Origin: Cercophora sp. LCS_1
Taxonomy: Eukaryota; Ascomycota; Sordariomycetes; Sordariales; Lasiosphaeriaceae
Reading direction: 5' to 3'
DNA length: 28,677 nucleotides
NCBI GenBank assembly: GCA_036250225.1
Contig: JAPZLL010000087.1
Location: forward strand, 1-28,677
Below are positions 1-10,052 of this stretch, one piece after another; positions within the stretch are counted from its first letter, which is position 1, and every line of letters begins with the position of its first letter. The notes beneath the pieces are model-generated. The model did not search any database. It saw only the letters and a list, made by a program, of their open reading frames with translations, and was not told the origin of the DNA. A program made the translations under genes and the position numbers.

Positions 1-1587
1 CGAGGGCGCCTTTTCTGCGGCAGTGCTGGGCAAGTCCTCTCGTGCTGCAGGCTGAGGCCGCAGGGCTTGTAACGGGAGCGAAGGCCTGGGCGAGAGGGGA
101 GAGATGATGGGCGTAATAACGGGAGTCGCCGGGTCTAGCATCCATTCGGGTCCCGGAAGACTGGCGATCCACGCCTCCACCGCTGAGCCGTGGTCCTCGT
201 CGTCCTCGTCCAAAGTTGCTGGTCCTGCCCCACCCGCAATAGCCACAATCCGTATCAAGGCCCACTGCAGCTCAAAAGCCCTCTTCATCTTCCAGGCATC
301 GGCCGTCTTGACGGACCACTCGAAGATATCGCCCGTCATGACAGGATAACCGGGCAAAGACTGGTCACCCACTGAGCGACAGACGGCGTACCACCCTCCT
401 GTCTCTACTGCTGTTTGCGGCCTCGTGTGGATCTCGTTGAGTCGATCCTTGAGCTTGTCCACGTCTCGCGGGAGAACCTTGGCTTCGTACGGCACGGTAG
501 CTCGGTTCGAGCGAAGGATGGTGGGCATCCAGTACAGCTGGACTTGTACCTTCTTCTCCTCCATATTATCTCCATCGACAATGCCTAAAGGCCGGAAACC
601 AATCTGTGCCCGTCCCCACCAATCATGCAACTGGCGGTTCAGACAAACCATATTCCAAGCCTTGTCGCTGCAGCCGGGCTCGCTGCAGAAAAGGTTAGTG
701 AGTCCTTGTGGCGAGTCTGCCTCCGGGTCGCTGCTGTCATTACTGGTGACGAGCTCGAGTATCTGCATCATCTTCCAAAGCCCACGTCGGAAGGTTGCAA
801 CAACGGCTGTGTCCTTGCTGGACAACCATGGAATGATGTGGCAGACTTCGGGGTTGGCGGTATTCAGCACCTTGCAGGCGTCGCCGTCGTACCTGCGTCT
901 CTTGCCCTTTTCCGCTTCGCTGGACTTTGATAAGCCCTTGACCACCTTGCTCGGCACCTCTGGCCTCTGACCCGTATCGAGTCCTTTGCCCTTTACGTCC
1001 GCCCTTGTTCTCTTGGCGGGCTGGTCTGACCCAGTTTGGGTAGTGGCGCGCTTGGCCGAGCCCGGCTTAGCGACGGAGCCTGTGGTGACGGAGCCCAACT
1101 TGGCGACGGAGCCTGTGGTGACGGAGCCCGACTTGGCAACGGAGCCTGTGGTAACGGAGCCCGACTTGGCGCCACCGCATCGATCAGTATTTTTGGCGAG
1201 AAAAATGTTCAGAACTACCTTCACCGTGTTAGAATGGGGACCCTCTGTCGCATCTAGCAGTTCGCCTAGAAAGATGTGCTGTGTGACGTCCTGGTTGAGT
1301 CGCCGCAGGACGTGGAGGGGCGTAACAAGCAGAGCCGCAAAAGAAAAGTCGTTGATGCCGTCCAATGCCATAGCAAACTTCTCTTGCAGCTTCTTGACGA
1401 TCGATGCGATGAGCTCGACTCGGATAGCGAGCTCGTCCAGGGGAATCAAGTCCTGGATTTCGGCGCGCGGCGGCGGTGTGCCCTGAAGGAACTTGAGGAT
1501 GAACGGAATTTTCGCGGGGTCCTCGTCCAAGAGAAGCAGCAGCTGCTGCTTTGAATCGTGCAGCAACTGCTTCGAACCGCTGGCCAT
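1..1587 (-). CDS. HNH_2-domain (HNH endonuclease-like) protein, 3' end outside window
   Basis: One open frame of 529 codons starts at the ATG at 1587 (reading MASGSKQ) and reaches the left edge without a stop, so the C-terminus is missing. An N-terminal helical, charged region of about 130 residues is followed by a Ser/Gly/Thr/Val repeat linker (about residues 140-175), a basic linker with nuclear-localisation character (PAKRTRADVKGKG), and then an HNH_2-type core. In the core I see CHIIPW at residues 249-254, an Asn in the WNMVCLN segment (about 312) and LHDWWGRA with His at about 321. These fit the His-Asn-His metal-finger layout. A conserved 'QLYWMP' strand and a 'FELQWALIRI' helix follow, matching the second HNH_2 protein near the right end. 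Such proteins are common and uncharacterised in filamentous fungi. Nuclease activity is inferred from the motif only. No intron is needed. Confidence 0.82.
   Translation of the reverse strand, partial: MASGSKQLLHDSKQQLLLLLDEDPAKIPFILKFLQGTPPPRAEIQDLIPLDELAIRVELIASIVKKLQEKFAMALDGINDFSFAALLVTPLHVLRRLNQDVTQHIFLGELLDATEGPHSNTVKVVLNIFLAKNTDRCGGAKSGSVTTGSVAKSGSVTTGSVAKLGSVTTGSVAKPGSAKRATTQTGSDQPAKRTRADVKGKGLDTGQRPEVPSKVVKGLSKSSEAEKGKRRRYDGDACKVLNTANPEVCHIIPWLSSKDTAVVATFRRGLWKMMQILELVTSNDSSDPEADSPQGLTNLFCSEPGCSDKAWNMVCLNRQLHDWWGRAQIGFRPLGIVDGDNMEEKKVQVQLYWMPTILRSNRATVPYEAKVLPRDVDKLKDRLNEIHTRPQTAVETGGWYAVCRSVGDQSLPGYPVMTGDIFEWSVKTADAWKMKRAFELQWALIRIVAIAGGAGPATLDEDDEDHGSAVEAWIASLPGPEWMLDPATPVITPIISPLSPRPSLPLQALRPQPAAREDLPSTAAEKAPS
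1070..1168. repeat. 33-bp tandem repeat inside HNH_2 gene (3 copies)
   Basis: Three head-to-tail 33-bp units (1070-1102, 1103-1135, 1136-1168) with only a few substitutions encode an 11-residue unit of the type SGSVTTGSVAK on the minus strand. The unit length is a multiple of three, so copy-number change would keep the frame. It forms a flexible linker between the N-terminal helical part and the nuclease core. Confidence 0.9.
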
Positions 1588-2840
1588 CTTGGGGCAGAAA
1601 TCTTGCGACCTGTGTCAGAAATGCGTTTGTCAAGAGGGCGCCAGAAAAGGTTTTTGCGTTGGTGAGAAAGGCGCAGAAATCGAGAGAAAAAAGGTTGGAA
1701 AATTTCATGTGGGGTGATTGCCCGCTAGCGTCGCAGGGTGGGTCCCTTTGTCAACGGGCGACGGAATAAGCCGTGTTCGTGGCTGGGTAAGCCGCCAGAG
1801 GCTGGTGGCGGCCATCCAGAAAGAGGGGTAACGGTCGGAAATCCCCACACTGGTTTTTGAACACAACGACGATAACTTCAATCAATTGAGCAATTGTTTT
1901 GGCCACGGCCAACGACCTTCTATCGCGTATATCGCGTGTTTTCGCTGTTGAGAGCCAAAGTCGACACCCTTGACCTCAGACTTTTGTCCTCCCACTGTAG
2001 TGTATGACGAACATGAACCGCGCCCCTGCTGGCAACCCTTTGCGTGGGGCTACCATTGCAGTGACTGCAGTTTCACGCAAGCAATCATGGGTATCGGTGC
2101 TGCAGCGCTTCGGGCCGTTGATTGGGTTCCCCAGTCTTTTTGACAAGCAATGTCACTCCACCGAGGCCCAACGGGTCGGGCCGTGGAACGAATCTTTGTG
2201 ACCGAGGCTTTGCTCAATCTGGGGCAGTGCGACTGTGTGCCCAGGGCCGGGATAGAAGGCCGCGGAGCATATTTTGTAGCGCGCAATTGTCAGCGCTATT
2301 GTCTACAGCGCCATTCACAGCTCACCCCAGTTCAGGACTACGAACGAAAAAGGAAATTTCGTGAGCCCAGATTCGTCTCAGATAACTAGGCTGTTATGAT
2401 TGAACTTGATGCTGACGCGCTGACAAAAATAGTTTCCAAGCCCATTTCCCACCAGAGACCAGCAATCTGATCGTGCGAGCGCGAACGAGTGCGAAGCAGC
2501 CAGCGCGCACTCCCCAGGCGATGGCGACCCATCCAAAACACCGAGATGGCCAGGTTAAGTAGTGTGGTCGATTCTACCGATGTAACTAGAGCCAGGAAAT
2601 GGGCGGCGGTGCCGGCGCCCGGCTTGTGGAACCGGCGCTTGGTCTCTCTCAACATCCTACGTTGAGGCTGCGAACAGCCCTTGAGCTTGAGAGCACCACG
2701 ACTTTCGTCTCGGCAGCCGTCTTGCGCCCCAACACCTCAGTCGCCCCATGCCGAATTCTACGCGCAGTTCGCTATGCCCACCACGCCGAATTCCTCCAGC
2801 CGATCCCCAACCTCCTCCCGCCCAAAGGCGATCCATTTGG
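1588..2840. other. Intergenic stretch without a supported gene
   Basis: This is the upstream side of the left HNH_2 gene and presumably holds its promoter. All open frames on both strands are short and lack recognisable domains. No TATA box, tRNA, or terminal repeat stands out. I see nothing further that I can support. Confidence 0.5.
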
Positions 2841-2980
2841 CCTTGCAGGCCCTCAATTTTTTTGGCCAAGGCCAAGTTCTTCTCGTCACTGGCAGCAATG
2901 CCAGCCGCGACAGCCTCCTTAACTGTGGCCTCAATGGCGCTGGTGGCTTCCTCGAGGGTCGCCTGACCCGAAAAAAGTGC
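2758..2980 (-). pseudogene. Coiled-coil protein fragment with possible upstream intron
   Basis: On the minus strand, a good acceptor (pyrimidine tract, then TAG at 2983-2981, with a GCTGAC branch-like site upstream) precedes a frame reading TLEEATSAIEATVKEAVAAG, then IAASDEKNLALAKKIEGLQG. This has the composition of a genuine amphipathic helix or coiled coil. The frame then turns Gly/Trp-rich. A neighbouring frame (reading REEVGDRLEEFGVVGIANCA) looks more protein-like and stops at 2758, so a frameshift is likely. No clear first exon or start codon is visible upstream. It could be the last exon of a small gene or a decayed remnant. I do not recognise the family. Confidence 0.3.
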
Positions 2981-2985
2981 CTAGA

Positions 2986-4940
2986 AAAAGCGAACCCAGG
3001 TGTCAGCAAAATATACTCAGACATTGTAAGCAGTAGATCACCCCACTGAAGAATCTCCAGCCGGCCCCGTCCATCTGGCTCCTACTGTCCCATCCGTCGT
3101 CAATGCCAAACTGGGATAAGACCAGCAGGACGTCTCAGGACGGGTCTGTAGTACAGTTTCCTCAGTCCGACCCTCCCGGTATCGGATTCGGAACCGCTTC
3201 CCCCCACACGAGTCGCGAGCCGCGTGATGGCTGGGGTTCTAACCTGCACACCGCGAGCAATGGTCTGGGCTCAATGGTGATCCGGTCGCGCGGCCTGTCG
3301 CCTAAGGCGAAAAGATGAGATGGTCTCCCCACCCGAGCCAATTACCTGTTGAAAATGGTAGGTCGCTACGGACAACTCCTACCCAGGCAGAACAGGCCCA
3401 GACCGACCTGTTCCTTGAGGCGATTGCGGGGTGGGGGTTGAATACACAAGTGTATTGGAGCGGACTGGCCAAACAACAGTGGTCACGGGTTCATGACCTA
3501 CAGAAAGTGCCGCTGCGATGGCCGCAGAGGCAGGGACGGGGGAACCCGGAGGCGAAATGTTCTCTGGAGAAAAGAGTGTTAGTCACGAATAGAAGAGGAA
3601 GGAAAGGAAATGTGGAATAGCTTACTCGGCGAGCCCGACATTGTGCGGGCAGGGAGGGCACAGATAAAAAAAAAAAAAAAAAAAGGGTTCTGGAAAGTCA
3701 GTACCAGCAGAGGTCTTGCGCTGTCCTAGAAAGAGGTAAGGGATAATAGGAATTTGTTAAGGAACAAGCAAAGCTCAAGGATACGCGTTGCGCGTCGAGG
3801 AAAGGAAAACCTTTGCGGGGAAAAGGAAGGAAGGGGCAGCCGGGGGAAAGAGCAAAGCGAGGGAAATGAAAGGTAAGGAGGAGGGAGCATGGCAAAGGTC
3901 TTCAACACTGAACGCTAGTTGAAGCTGCGAGGGGATATAACTTACCGGTCGAAGAGCGGGCAACAAGTAAAAAACTGTGCCCGAAGGCGGCGAAGAAAGG
4001 GCAGGGGGCTGAAAAAAAAGTCGATGCCCGCAGGCGAGAGCGGGCCAGGCGGGGCGCGAAGAAAAAAAAAGTAAAATGCCCGGAGGCAGGCGGCAGGGCA
4101 GACGGAAGGGTCGAGATATAAACGAAGGCCGGAGAGAAGGCAGGCGAAGATGGTCTATCGAGACTCCTGTCTGAAGAAAAGAAGAAGAAAGGAAGAGGTG
4201 GGGAGTACCAGGGGGCGAGAAAGATTGAATAGATCAATAGAGTGGGGACTTGCAGTTGGGATGAAATGGAAGGTGCCTCAATGGCACGTCCCTCCTTGGC
4301 CTCCCCACCATCACGATAAGTCGCGAGGAAACCCGGGGGGCGCTTTGACTCCCAGCCCCCAGAGGAGCGGGAAGCTCATGCACCTCTGAGGCCGATCGGG
4401 CCGTCGCTACCCAAAAAGCGCCATATCAGCCCGAACACCTGCACACCCTTCTGAACCCCTTCGGGCGAGAGCCAAGGAACACAGCGGTATAAATGTCGCA
4501 AACAACCCAGCACACGAACGCATAGCCCCAACGCAGCAACACACAGCGTACAAGTATGGTAGACGGCGCAGACGTGGACCCAACGCGCTGGAGCCATTCA
4601 ATCGGTGAGTTGGCTGAGGCATGCCTACCCTATCACATGCGGTGATTGCTAACCGCCAGAAACTCCACCCTGATCCTCGTCCGCGGTCCGTGGAACTCTA
4701 TATCTGCTACCGCGGGGCAGCCTGCCACTGGCAGCGGCAACGACAACGACGATGCCTCTTAGCTCGGGGAGGGTGATCGGCCGACTTCCTGGGAGAAGCT
4801 TGCTGCCTTTGCGCGCTCGCATCTCGACCGAGGCAGCCTGCATTCGAGCTCGTTAACACCGCCTTTGACACTCCCCTCTACGACCTCCCACGCCTACGCT
4901 GCAATGGACGGAGGGGCGCTTATGATGTGGGTGGCGTATC
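2986..4940. other. Long non-coding stretch with purine-rich tract
   Basis: Nearly 2 kb carry no protein-like frame. A homopolymer A19 lies at 3666-3684. From about 3700 to 4240 the plus strand is strongly purine-biased (runs of GGAAAGG, GAAGAAGAAAGG and similar), which makes low-complexity Phe/Pro/Ser frames on the minus strand. At 4556 a short plus-strand ORF (reading MVDGADVDPTRWSHSI) meets a plausible donor and acceptor. The spliced frame stops at once, so I do not call a gene. Confidence 0.45.
3666..3684. repeat. A19 homopolymer
   Basis: Nineteen consecutive A on the plus strand, followed by GGGTTC. It could be the tail of an old retroposed sequence or simple slippage. No target-site duplication is obvious. 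Confidence 0.9.
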
Positions 4941-4941
4941 T

Positions 4942-6036
4942 TTAGCCGAGCCGGCGGGTGGGATCCTGGACCTGAAGGAGCTCTCGCGGCTTCATATCGT
5001 TCTCGACTGCGACGTGGAACACCTCTTCGAAGATCGGTTCGGGGCGGTTGACAATCCACCTCTTGTGCCACCTGTCCTTGGCCTCCCCGATCCCCTCCGC
5101 CATGATTGGGACCAAGCCGTATACCTCACCACCATCAAACTCGGCGTTCTCGAGGGGTGCACAACTGGAGCGGGATGCCGAACGCGTTGATCCCATTCGG
5201 GGCCGCCTTCACCTTGAGGGGGATGGCGCTGTCGGGCCCCTGTGATGGGCATCTTCCGATAACGATGGCCTCCCCAATCCGCAGCTTGGACAGGTAGTAC
5301 ATGCCCAAGTCGGTCCTCCTCAAGAACCTCACCTTCTCCAAGACCCAGGTGGGGACCTCGATCCAGCCCTTGTTGATGAGGCTCAACTCCTTGACCGCGC
5401 CGAACTCTATCCCAATCGACGGGGACGCGACCTTCCTCATGCTGTTGGTGCCGTTGTTCTGCTTCCTCGGGATCCCGTGCTTGGTCGCCAACTTGCCGTA
5501 GCACTTGGAGGCGATGCCCTCCTTCTCCATGTCCCCGTACGAGTTCTCGCCCCCCCCCCTGGCGAACCCGCTCAGCATGGGGTAGGCGTTGCTCTGGGGG
5601 TCCTGGTAGAGATGGCCGAGGCACCCGGGATATTCCTCATAGACCACCGTACTCTGGATCGACTCGAGGGCGTCCTCGCTGGTGATGAGGTGGTTAACGT
5701 CGATCTCCTTCCACTCGCACCTGACGACCGCCGGCGCCGGCTTCATGACCTTCCCCGGGATCATGATCCTCACGGGGACGTCGGGCCTGCTCGACGAGAA
5801 GATGTACATCCCCGAGGTCAACCAGATCCCGTTTATCGATGACGTAGACGACGAGTTGTTCAAGCCCATATATTCGGAGGATACAGAGGAGTTCTGCTCG
5901 TACCTGGACTTTTGCACGAGCGTCAAGGCGGGCATGATGCCCGTCGAGCCCGACCTGAACGTCCCAGCCTGTCCGCGTCGATGTTGAGCAGGACGGTCTG
6001 GGGGACGGGGACCGTGATGTTGGCCGTGACTATCAT
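4942..6036 (-). pseudogene. RNA polymerase largest-subunit (RPB1/beta-prime)-like catalytic domain, frameshifted
   Basis: Two overlapping minus-strand frames join into one RNA-polymerase-like protein. The long frame (about 5960-5150) carries a segment RKVASPSIGIEFGAVKELS, then WIEVPTWVLEKV, then GRCPSQGPDSAIPLKVK, then LQLCTP. The next frame (to the stop at 4942) continues with NAEFDGGEVYGLVP at 5148-5107. Order and spacing match the RPB1 A domain: the strand before 'NRQPSLH', about 34 residues, then 'TPYNADFDGDEM'. In the canonical motif three Asp bind the catalytic Mg; here they read Glu, Asp, Gly, so two of three are changed. A one-base frameshift lies just before the motif, near 5150. A likely start is the ATG at 6036 in yet another frame (reading MIVTANITVPVP). 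Clamp, trigger loop and CTD are absent. No second-largest-subunit gene is near. It may be a relic of a plasmid-, virus- or element-borne polymerase, or a dead paralogue. Confidence 0.55.
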
Positions 6037-6547
6037 CCTCACCTATCAAGTGCACATCAGAGATCCTGCCCCTTTTTATAGAGGGATGGCTGGAAGCGGC
6101 ACACGACGCGACACTTGCAGGAGGGGGAAAGGGAAAAGCGCTCCAACACCACGACAATCTCAAGCATCGCCTCGTCTTCCAGCCTCCCGCCGCAGTCGTT
6201 TATGTATTATTATTATGAGGATGTCTCCTCGTACCGTAGGGTGCATCTCTCCGTGCCGTAGCCCCACCCATTTCCACAAACAAAACCCTAACCCCGCATG
6301 CGCGCAGCCGCGGGGCCGCGCTAGGCGGCCACAAGTCATCCAAAATCGCATGCCTCAACCGCGCCGTAAGGCCGTGCACGTCGACTGGCCACACAATCGT
6401 CAATTGAATCCACCCAACTTTCCAACTTTCCACCTTTTAACCACCTCAAATCCGTCAATCTGAGCGATACAGAACGCCGTGACAGAGTCAAAGTAAGCTT
6501 CAAATCGCGCGCGCAATACGCGCGACCGCTGCTGACCCTCCTTTTAG
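6037..6547. other. Non-coding spacer
   Basis: This lies between the polymerase-like relic and the MULE relic. It has AT-richer patches and no protein-like frame. It may include the start of the MULE element, but I cannot find a matching terminal inverted repeat by eye. Confidence 0.4.
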
Positions 6548-7617
6548 ATGGATATCGCGTGGTCCAGCGTCACGCTGGCCGACGCCGACCCCATAACCGA
6601 CTGCGACGAGGCTGCCAACGAATATTTCGGTGACGACGACCTTGGCACGCAGTATCACAAACCGACCCCCGGCCCATCTGTGCCTCTGACAATTGCACCA
6701 CTCTCCAACCCGCTGCCTGACCACCCTCTGATGAATTCTACATACAAAACACTAGAGGATCTCATGCAAGACCTTGACGCCTATGGGCAGCGGGCCCTCT
6801 TCGCCGTCGTCAAGTTGAAGGGCCAGAACCCCATCAAGGATTTCGGCCCCAGCCGAGTCGAGCTCGGCTGCCAGAAGGGCAAGATTCGTGCCTCTGAAGC
6901 CCACTCTCGTACAACAACTACGTCAAAGAGAGGCTGCACGTGGAAGGCGATCGCCAAGGCCCTGGCCGTCAACAACGTCGATGGAGCTTGGAGATGGTCA
7001 ACGGCGAGCACTGCAATCACCCCCCTGCTTCTAGCTTTCGAGGAGACGGCGGCCACGCAACGTTTCCGACCCGAACACAAAGGCGGTAATCAACGAATAC
7101 GTCCTCAGGCCGGCGATACCGAACCGTGAGATGGCCGTGGAGCTTCGCAACCGCTTTCCTGGCATCATTTTTCACGTCAAAACAGCTGATCAACGCTCGC
7201 CATCGTCTCAGGAAACAAGCTCTCGGCGGTTATACACCATCCCAGGCCCTGATCAAGGCGCTTGACGAGGAGGGTATCCCCCATACTGTTCTGTGGGAGG
7301 CGGAGGCCGCTGACGGCGTTGGCGCGGCAACGAGGAGACCAGAGGGCTTGTTTTGGACCTATCCTTGGTGTGAGAAGCAGCGGAATCTTTACCCCTGGGC
7401 CCAGATGTACGATGATACTTATCGCACCAATAACCGCGGCCTGGCTCTCTTCCAGACCGTCGGCAAAAACCACCTGAAGATGGTGTTCTCTTGCGCCTTT
7501 GGCCTGATCAACGACGAGAAACAACAGGGCTTTGACTGGCCGACGGACCAAGTCAACGCAACTCGCGTGAGGATTGGTGCACCACCCCCAACTATACCCT
7601 ACGGTACGAGGTGGTAG
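6548..7617 (+). pseudogene. Mutator-like (MULE) transposase relic
   Basis: An ATG at 6548 opens a 193-codon frame with an acidic N-terminus and a FAR1/MULE-type DNA-binding region (basic, Cys-containing segment ending RGCTWKAIAKAL). The frame then breaks. From about 7130 the next frames carry LRKQALGGYTPSQALIKAL, then YPWAQMYDDTYRTNNRG and ALFQTVGKNHLKMVFSCAFG. This matches the start of the MULE transposase core, where the first catalytic Asp sits in the 'D(S/D)TY.TN' motif. At least two frameshifts lie between 7050 and 7200. After about 7550 the rest of the DDE core is missing. The sequence passes directly to Arg-Gly-type coding DNA (GGTAGA repeats, 7611-7640) and another TE piece. This looks like an internally deleted, dead copy. 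Cut-and-paste transposition in the nucleus would have been its role. Confidence 0.7.
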
Positions 7618-7640
7618 AGGTAGAGGCAGAGGTAGAGGCA
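7611..7640 (+). repeat. GGTAGA-type hexamer repeat
   Basis: About five degenerate GGTAGA/GGCAGA units. In one frame they encode alternating Gly-Arg, a tail often seen at the C-terminus of transposases and other nucleic-acid-binding proteins. They sit at the junction between the truncated MULE and the Harbinger-like sequence. Confidence 0.6.
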
Positions 7641-8540
7641 AGGGGCTCGCAAGCAGTCGACCGGCCGCCAGTCAGGCTTGATGCCTTCGATCCGCCGTGA
7701 ACCCCCCCACAATGGGAGGGTGCACAGCTTGATGATGATGATGAGCCCCGGGCTCGTTTGACGATCAATAGCCCCTCGAAGAGGCCTATAGGCAGTCAAT
7801 GCAGTCCACTGGTACCCGCGGAGGCCGCGTTGCGAGCTCTCAGAGGGCCGGAAGAGGGGGGGGCCTGGCAAGGGAAGAAGGATCACAAACACCATCAACT
7901 AGAGGGGTCTACAGCCGCCTCGAGAGGATACGGCAACGTCTCCCAGAACGTATTCGCAGCTGTTCGGCCAAGATTATTCCTTCTCATACGTCCTCGCAGG
8001 CGGCCACGGATCGTGTAACGACGCCGCCTTGCTGTATCAGGCCTTTGGCTCGCAGGTTTCGGGTGCCGGAACACCGATATTACGTCGCAGACTCTGGTTT
8101 TTGCCAATCGGAAAGGTATTGTGATGCCTTTTTCACAACGTGAAGTATCATCTGAAGGACTGGGAGAAGAAGAAAAAAGAAACCAAAGACCCTCAAGGAG
8201 CTGTATAACCTCCGCCCACTCCGGTGTGCGTGTTGTCGTTGAGCAGGCGTTCGGTATCGTCAAGAGGCGCTTGAAAATCGTCAGAGGAGCAAAGTTCGAA
8301 TATTCGCTTGCCAAGCAAAAGCAGATTGTGTATGCCGTTACCGGTCTGCACAATTTTTTGATATCAAAAGGAGAAAAGGTTGAGCTTACCGAGGAAGAAG
8401 AAGAGGATTGTATGGAGAGAGCAGCAGCTCGTGCTCGTCGTCAGGTTGATGGCGATATTCTTCAGACCAGAAAGAGAGCGGCAATTGCTTTGTTGGAGGG
8501 AGCGCGAAAGATACAACGCGGCGTAGAGGGTTGGTGGTGA
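7640..8540 (+). pseudogene. PIF/Harbinger-like DDE transposase, C-terminal relic
   Basis: Three frames carry successive parts of a DDE_Tnp_4-type transposase. First comes QDYSFSYVLAGGHGSCNDAA (about 7970-8030), matching the strand after which functional copies read 'G..HDSRVL'. Next is RYYVADSGFCQSER (about 8078-8118), with the Asp of the 'YYLADSGF' motif. Last is VVVEQAFGIVKRRLKIVRGA, then VYAVTGLHNFL (about 8229-8360), the typical 'VERAFG.LK.RF..L' to 'LHNF' tail. A Lys/Glu/Arg-rich end stops at 8540. The N-terminal DNA-binding part and first catalytic Asp are not recognisable. Frameshifts at about 8050 and 8120-8200 make it inactive. It faces the accessory relic at 8771-10052, the convergent two-gene layout usual for Harbinger elements. 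Confidence 0.72.
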
Positions 8541-8635
8541 TGGTGGTGATGGGTGGTGATGGCGGGGGACCGGTCATCAGGCAAGGCACTCAAATTTGGT
8601 CAAAATTCGATGGAAGAGGTCAAGACTTTTATTGG

Positions 8636-8654
8636 TTTTTTTTTTCCTTTTTTT
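8636..8654 (+). repeat. T10-CC-T7 tract
   Basis: A T-rich run between the two convergent transposon genes. It probably belongs to the shared 3' end or a poly(A) signal region of the element. Confidence 0.6.
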
Positions 8655-8770
8655 GGCCATGGGGCCTATTCTACAACAACAGCCAAATCGTCCCAATTCC
8701 ACAATAAAAATTTCAAGCAGTCAAACAAAAGAAGCCCCCCAACAGCCAAAACAACAAGTCCATCAGTATC

Positions 8771-10052
8771 TTATACTCCATCTGCAAGCCGTTGGAACAA
8801 CACGTCGTCAACCACAGGAATAATCGACCACCTTCTCACGAATTGCCTCTTCATGCGGATGTCCAGGCCCAGCCACATTGCAGCCCCGATCGGCTCAAGC
8901 TCGAGCTTTCCGATACAACGCATCATGGCGTCGTCGTCGTCAAGTTCCTCGCTGAAGAGAGTGATGATCTCGTGCTTGAACGTGGCGCCAGTATTTGCTA
9001 CTAGGTTGATCAGGCCGCGGTATCGCACGCGCTCGGTCTCGTACTTGGAGGCAATAACCTTTGGCTTGAAGAGGTCGGCAAGATGAGGCCAGCACTCCTT
9101 GCAGCGGTGGCAAACAACCTCCCACGCCTTTCTATAATCCTTCTTCTTGCCGCTCTCATACAAGCCCTCCTCCTCTCCGTCAACACCATTCTTGCACTCC
9201 TCGAACCAAAGCATTACTCTCGTAGTCAGCCAATGCTTTGCTTTCCTCCTCCTTCTGCCCCTCCGCCAACTTCTCAGGCTCGGTTTCTGCGTCGCTTTGG
9301 CGCTTGGCCACGCGCCACACCGAGCCGACCAGATCCTTCTCGGCCTGCTCCGCCTCTTCGGTGGGCCATCGGTGGTTCTGTGTCCCGGGTTCGTACTATT
9401 CGACAATCCCTAGCTCACTGACTTCAACGTCTCGGGTCTCGATTTCTCGTGGGATCGGCTTTCCCTCACGCGCATATTCTAAAGGCGCTTTCCGTTCATC
9501 TTCAACGCGGAGAATAGCGGCGGTATTTGCTTGAACTTGCCACGGAAGCCCTCAAGAGCCTTTTCTACCATCGTGGTCATCGCCTTGGTCCAAACCAGCC
9601 TCGGCTTCTTGCCAACAGGGTGAGTCTTCTCCTTCTCTTTGTTTTTTCCCTTGTTGGACTTTTGGCTAACGAACAAGTCGGGATCTAGGTTGGAATCCTC
9701 CTCCGCAGCGCCAGGGTTCGTCGATGGGGGGGGCGGTTGTGAGGATTGCGAGGCCTGGCTCGTGATGGGGGGTACCAAGCTGCGTGCTAGGATCCTCGAA
9801 TTCTTGGTCGCTCGATTCGTTTTCGTTTTCGGCCTCGCTCTCAGTCTCGCTCTCGGAACTCTCCTCGCTCGAGGAGGTCAACTCGCCAGCAAACAAGGTA
9901 TCCGAGGGCTTGGGTACATCACGGTCGAGGAAGGCGTTCAGGTTTCGCGGTCGAAATCTGACTTTGGAAAGGTCAAGCGCAGGCTCAGGCTCAGGCTCCC
10001 CGTTGGAGGCCATCGCCACTTGAGAAAGGCGTTTGGCGCGGCGTGTTTCCAT
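8771..10052 (-). pseudogene. Broken accessory gene of Harbinger-type element (acidic, possibly Myb/SANT-like)
   Basis: On the minus strand an ATG at 10052 (reading METRRAKRLSQ) opens an acidic Ser/Glu-rich frame with an ESSESETESEAENENE-like stretch. A one-base shift near C-runs at about 9735-9775 leads to a frame with KKPRLVWTKAMTTMVEKALE (about 9600-9540), the look of a Myb/SANT-like helix start. It shifts again near 9500 (then EYAREGKPIPREIETRDVEV), meets an in-frame stop near 9400, and ends in a frame to 8771. That last frame holds KDYRKAWEVVCHRCKECWPH and SEELDDDDAMMRCIGKLELE. At least three frameshifts and one nonsense codon make it dead. In Harbinger elements the second gene usually encodes a Myb-like protein needed for transposition. 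That role is inferred from context and is weak for this sequence. Confidence 0.5.

Noticed and set aside
3698..4237. Several minus-strand ORFs rich in Phe, Ser and Pro
   Set aside because: They are by-products of the purine-rich tract on the plus strand; low complexity only.
4556..4780. Small plus-strand gene with a GTGAGT to GCCAG intron
   Set aside because: Splice sites look reasonable, but the joined frame stops after about 20 codons. The attractive downstream frame (ending NDNDDAS) is in the wrong phase.
5106..5987. Plus-strand ORFs opposite the polymerase-like relic
   Set aside because: They are antisense shadows of GC3-rich coding sequence; all family motifs are on the minus strand.
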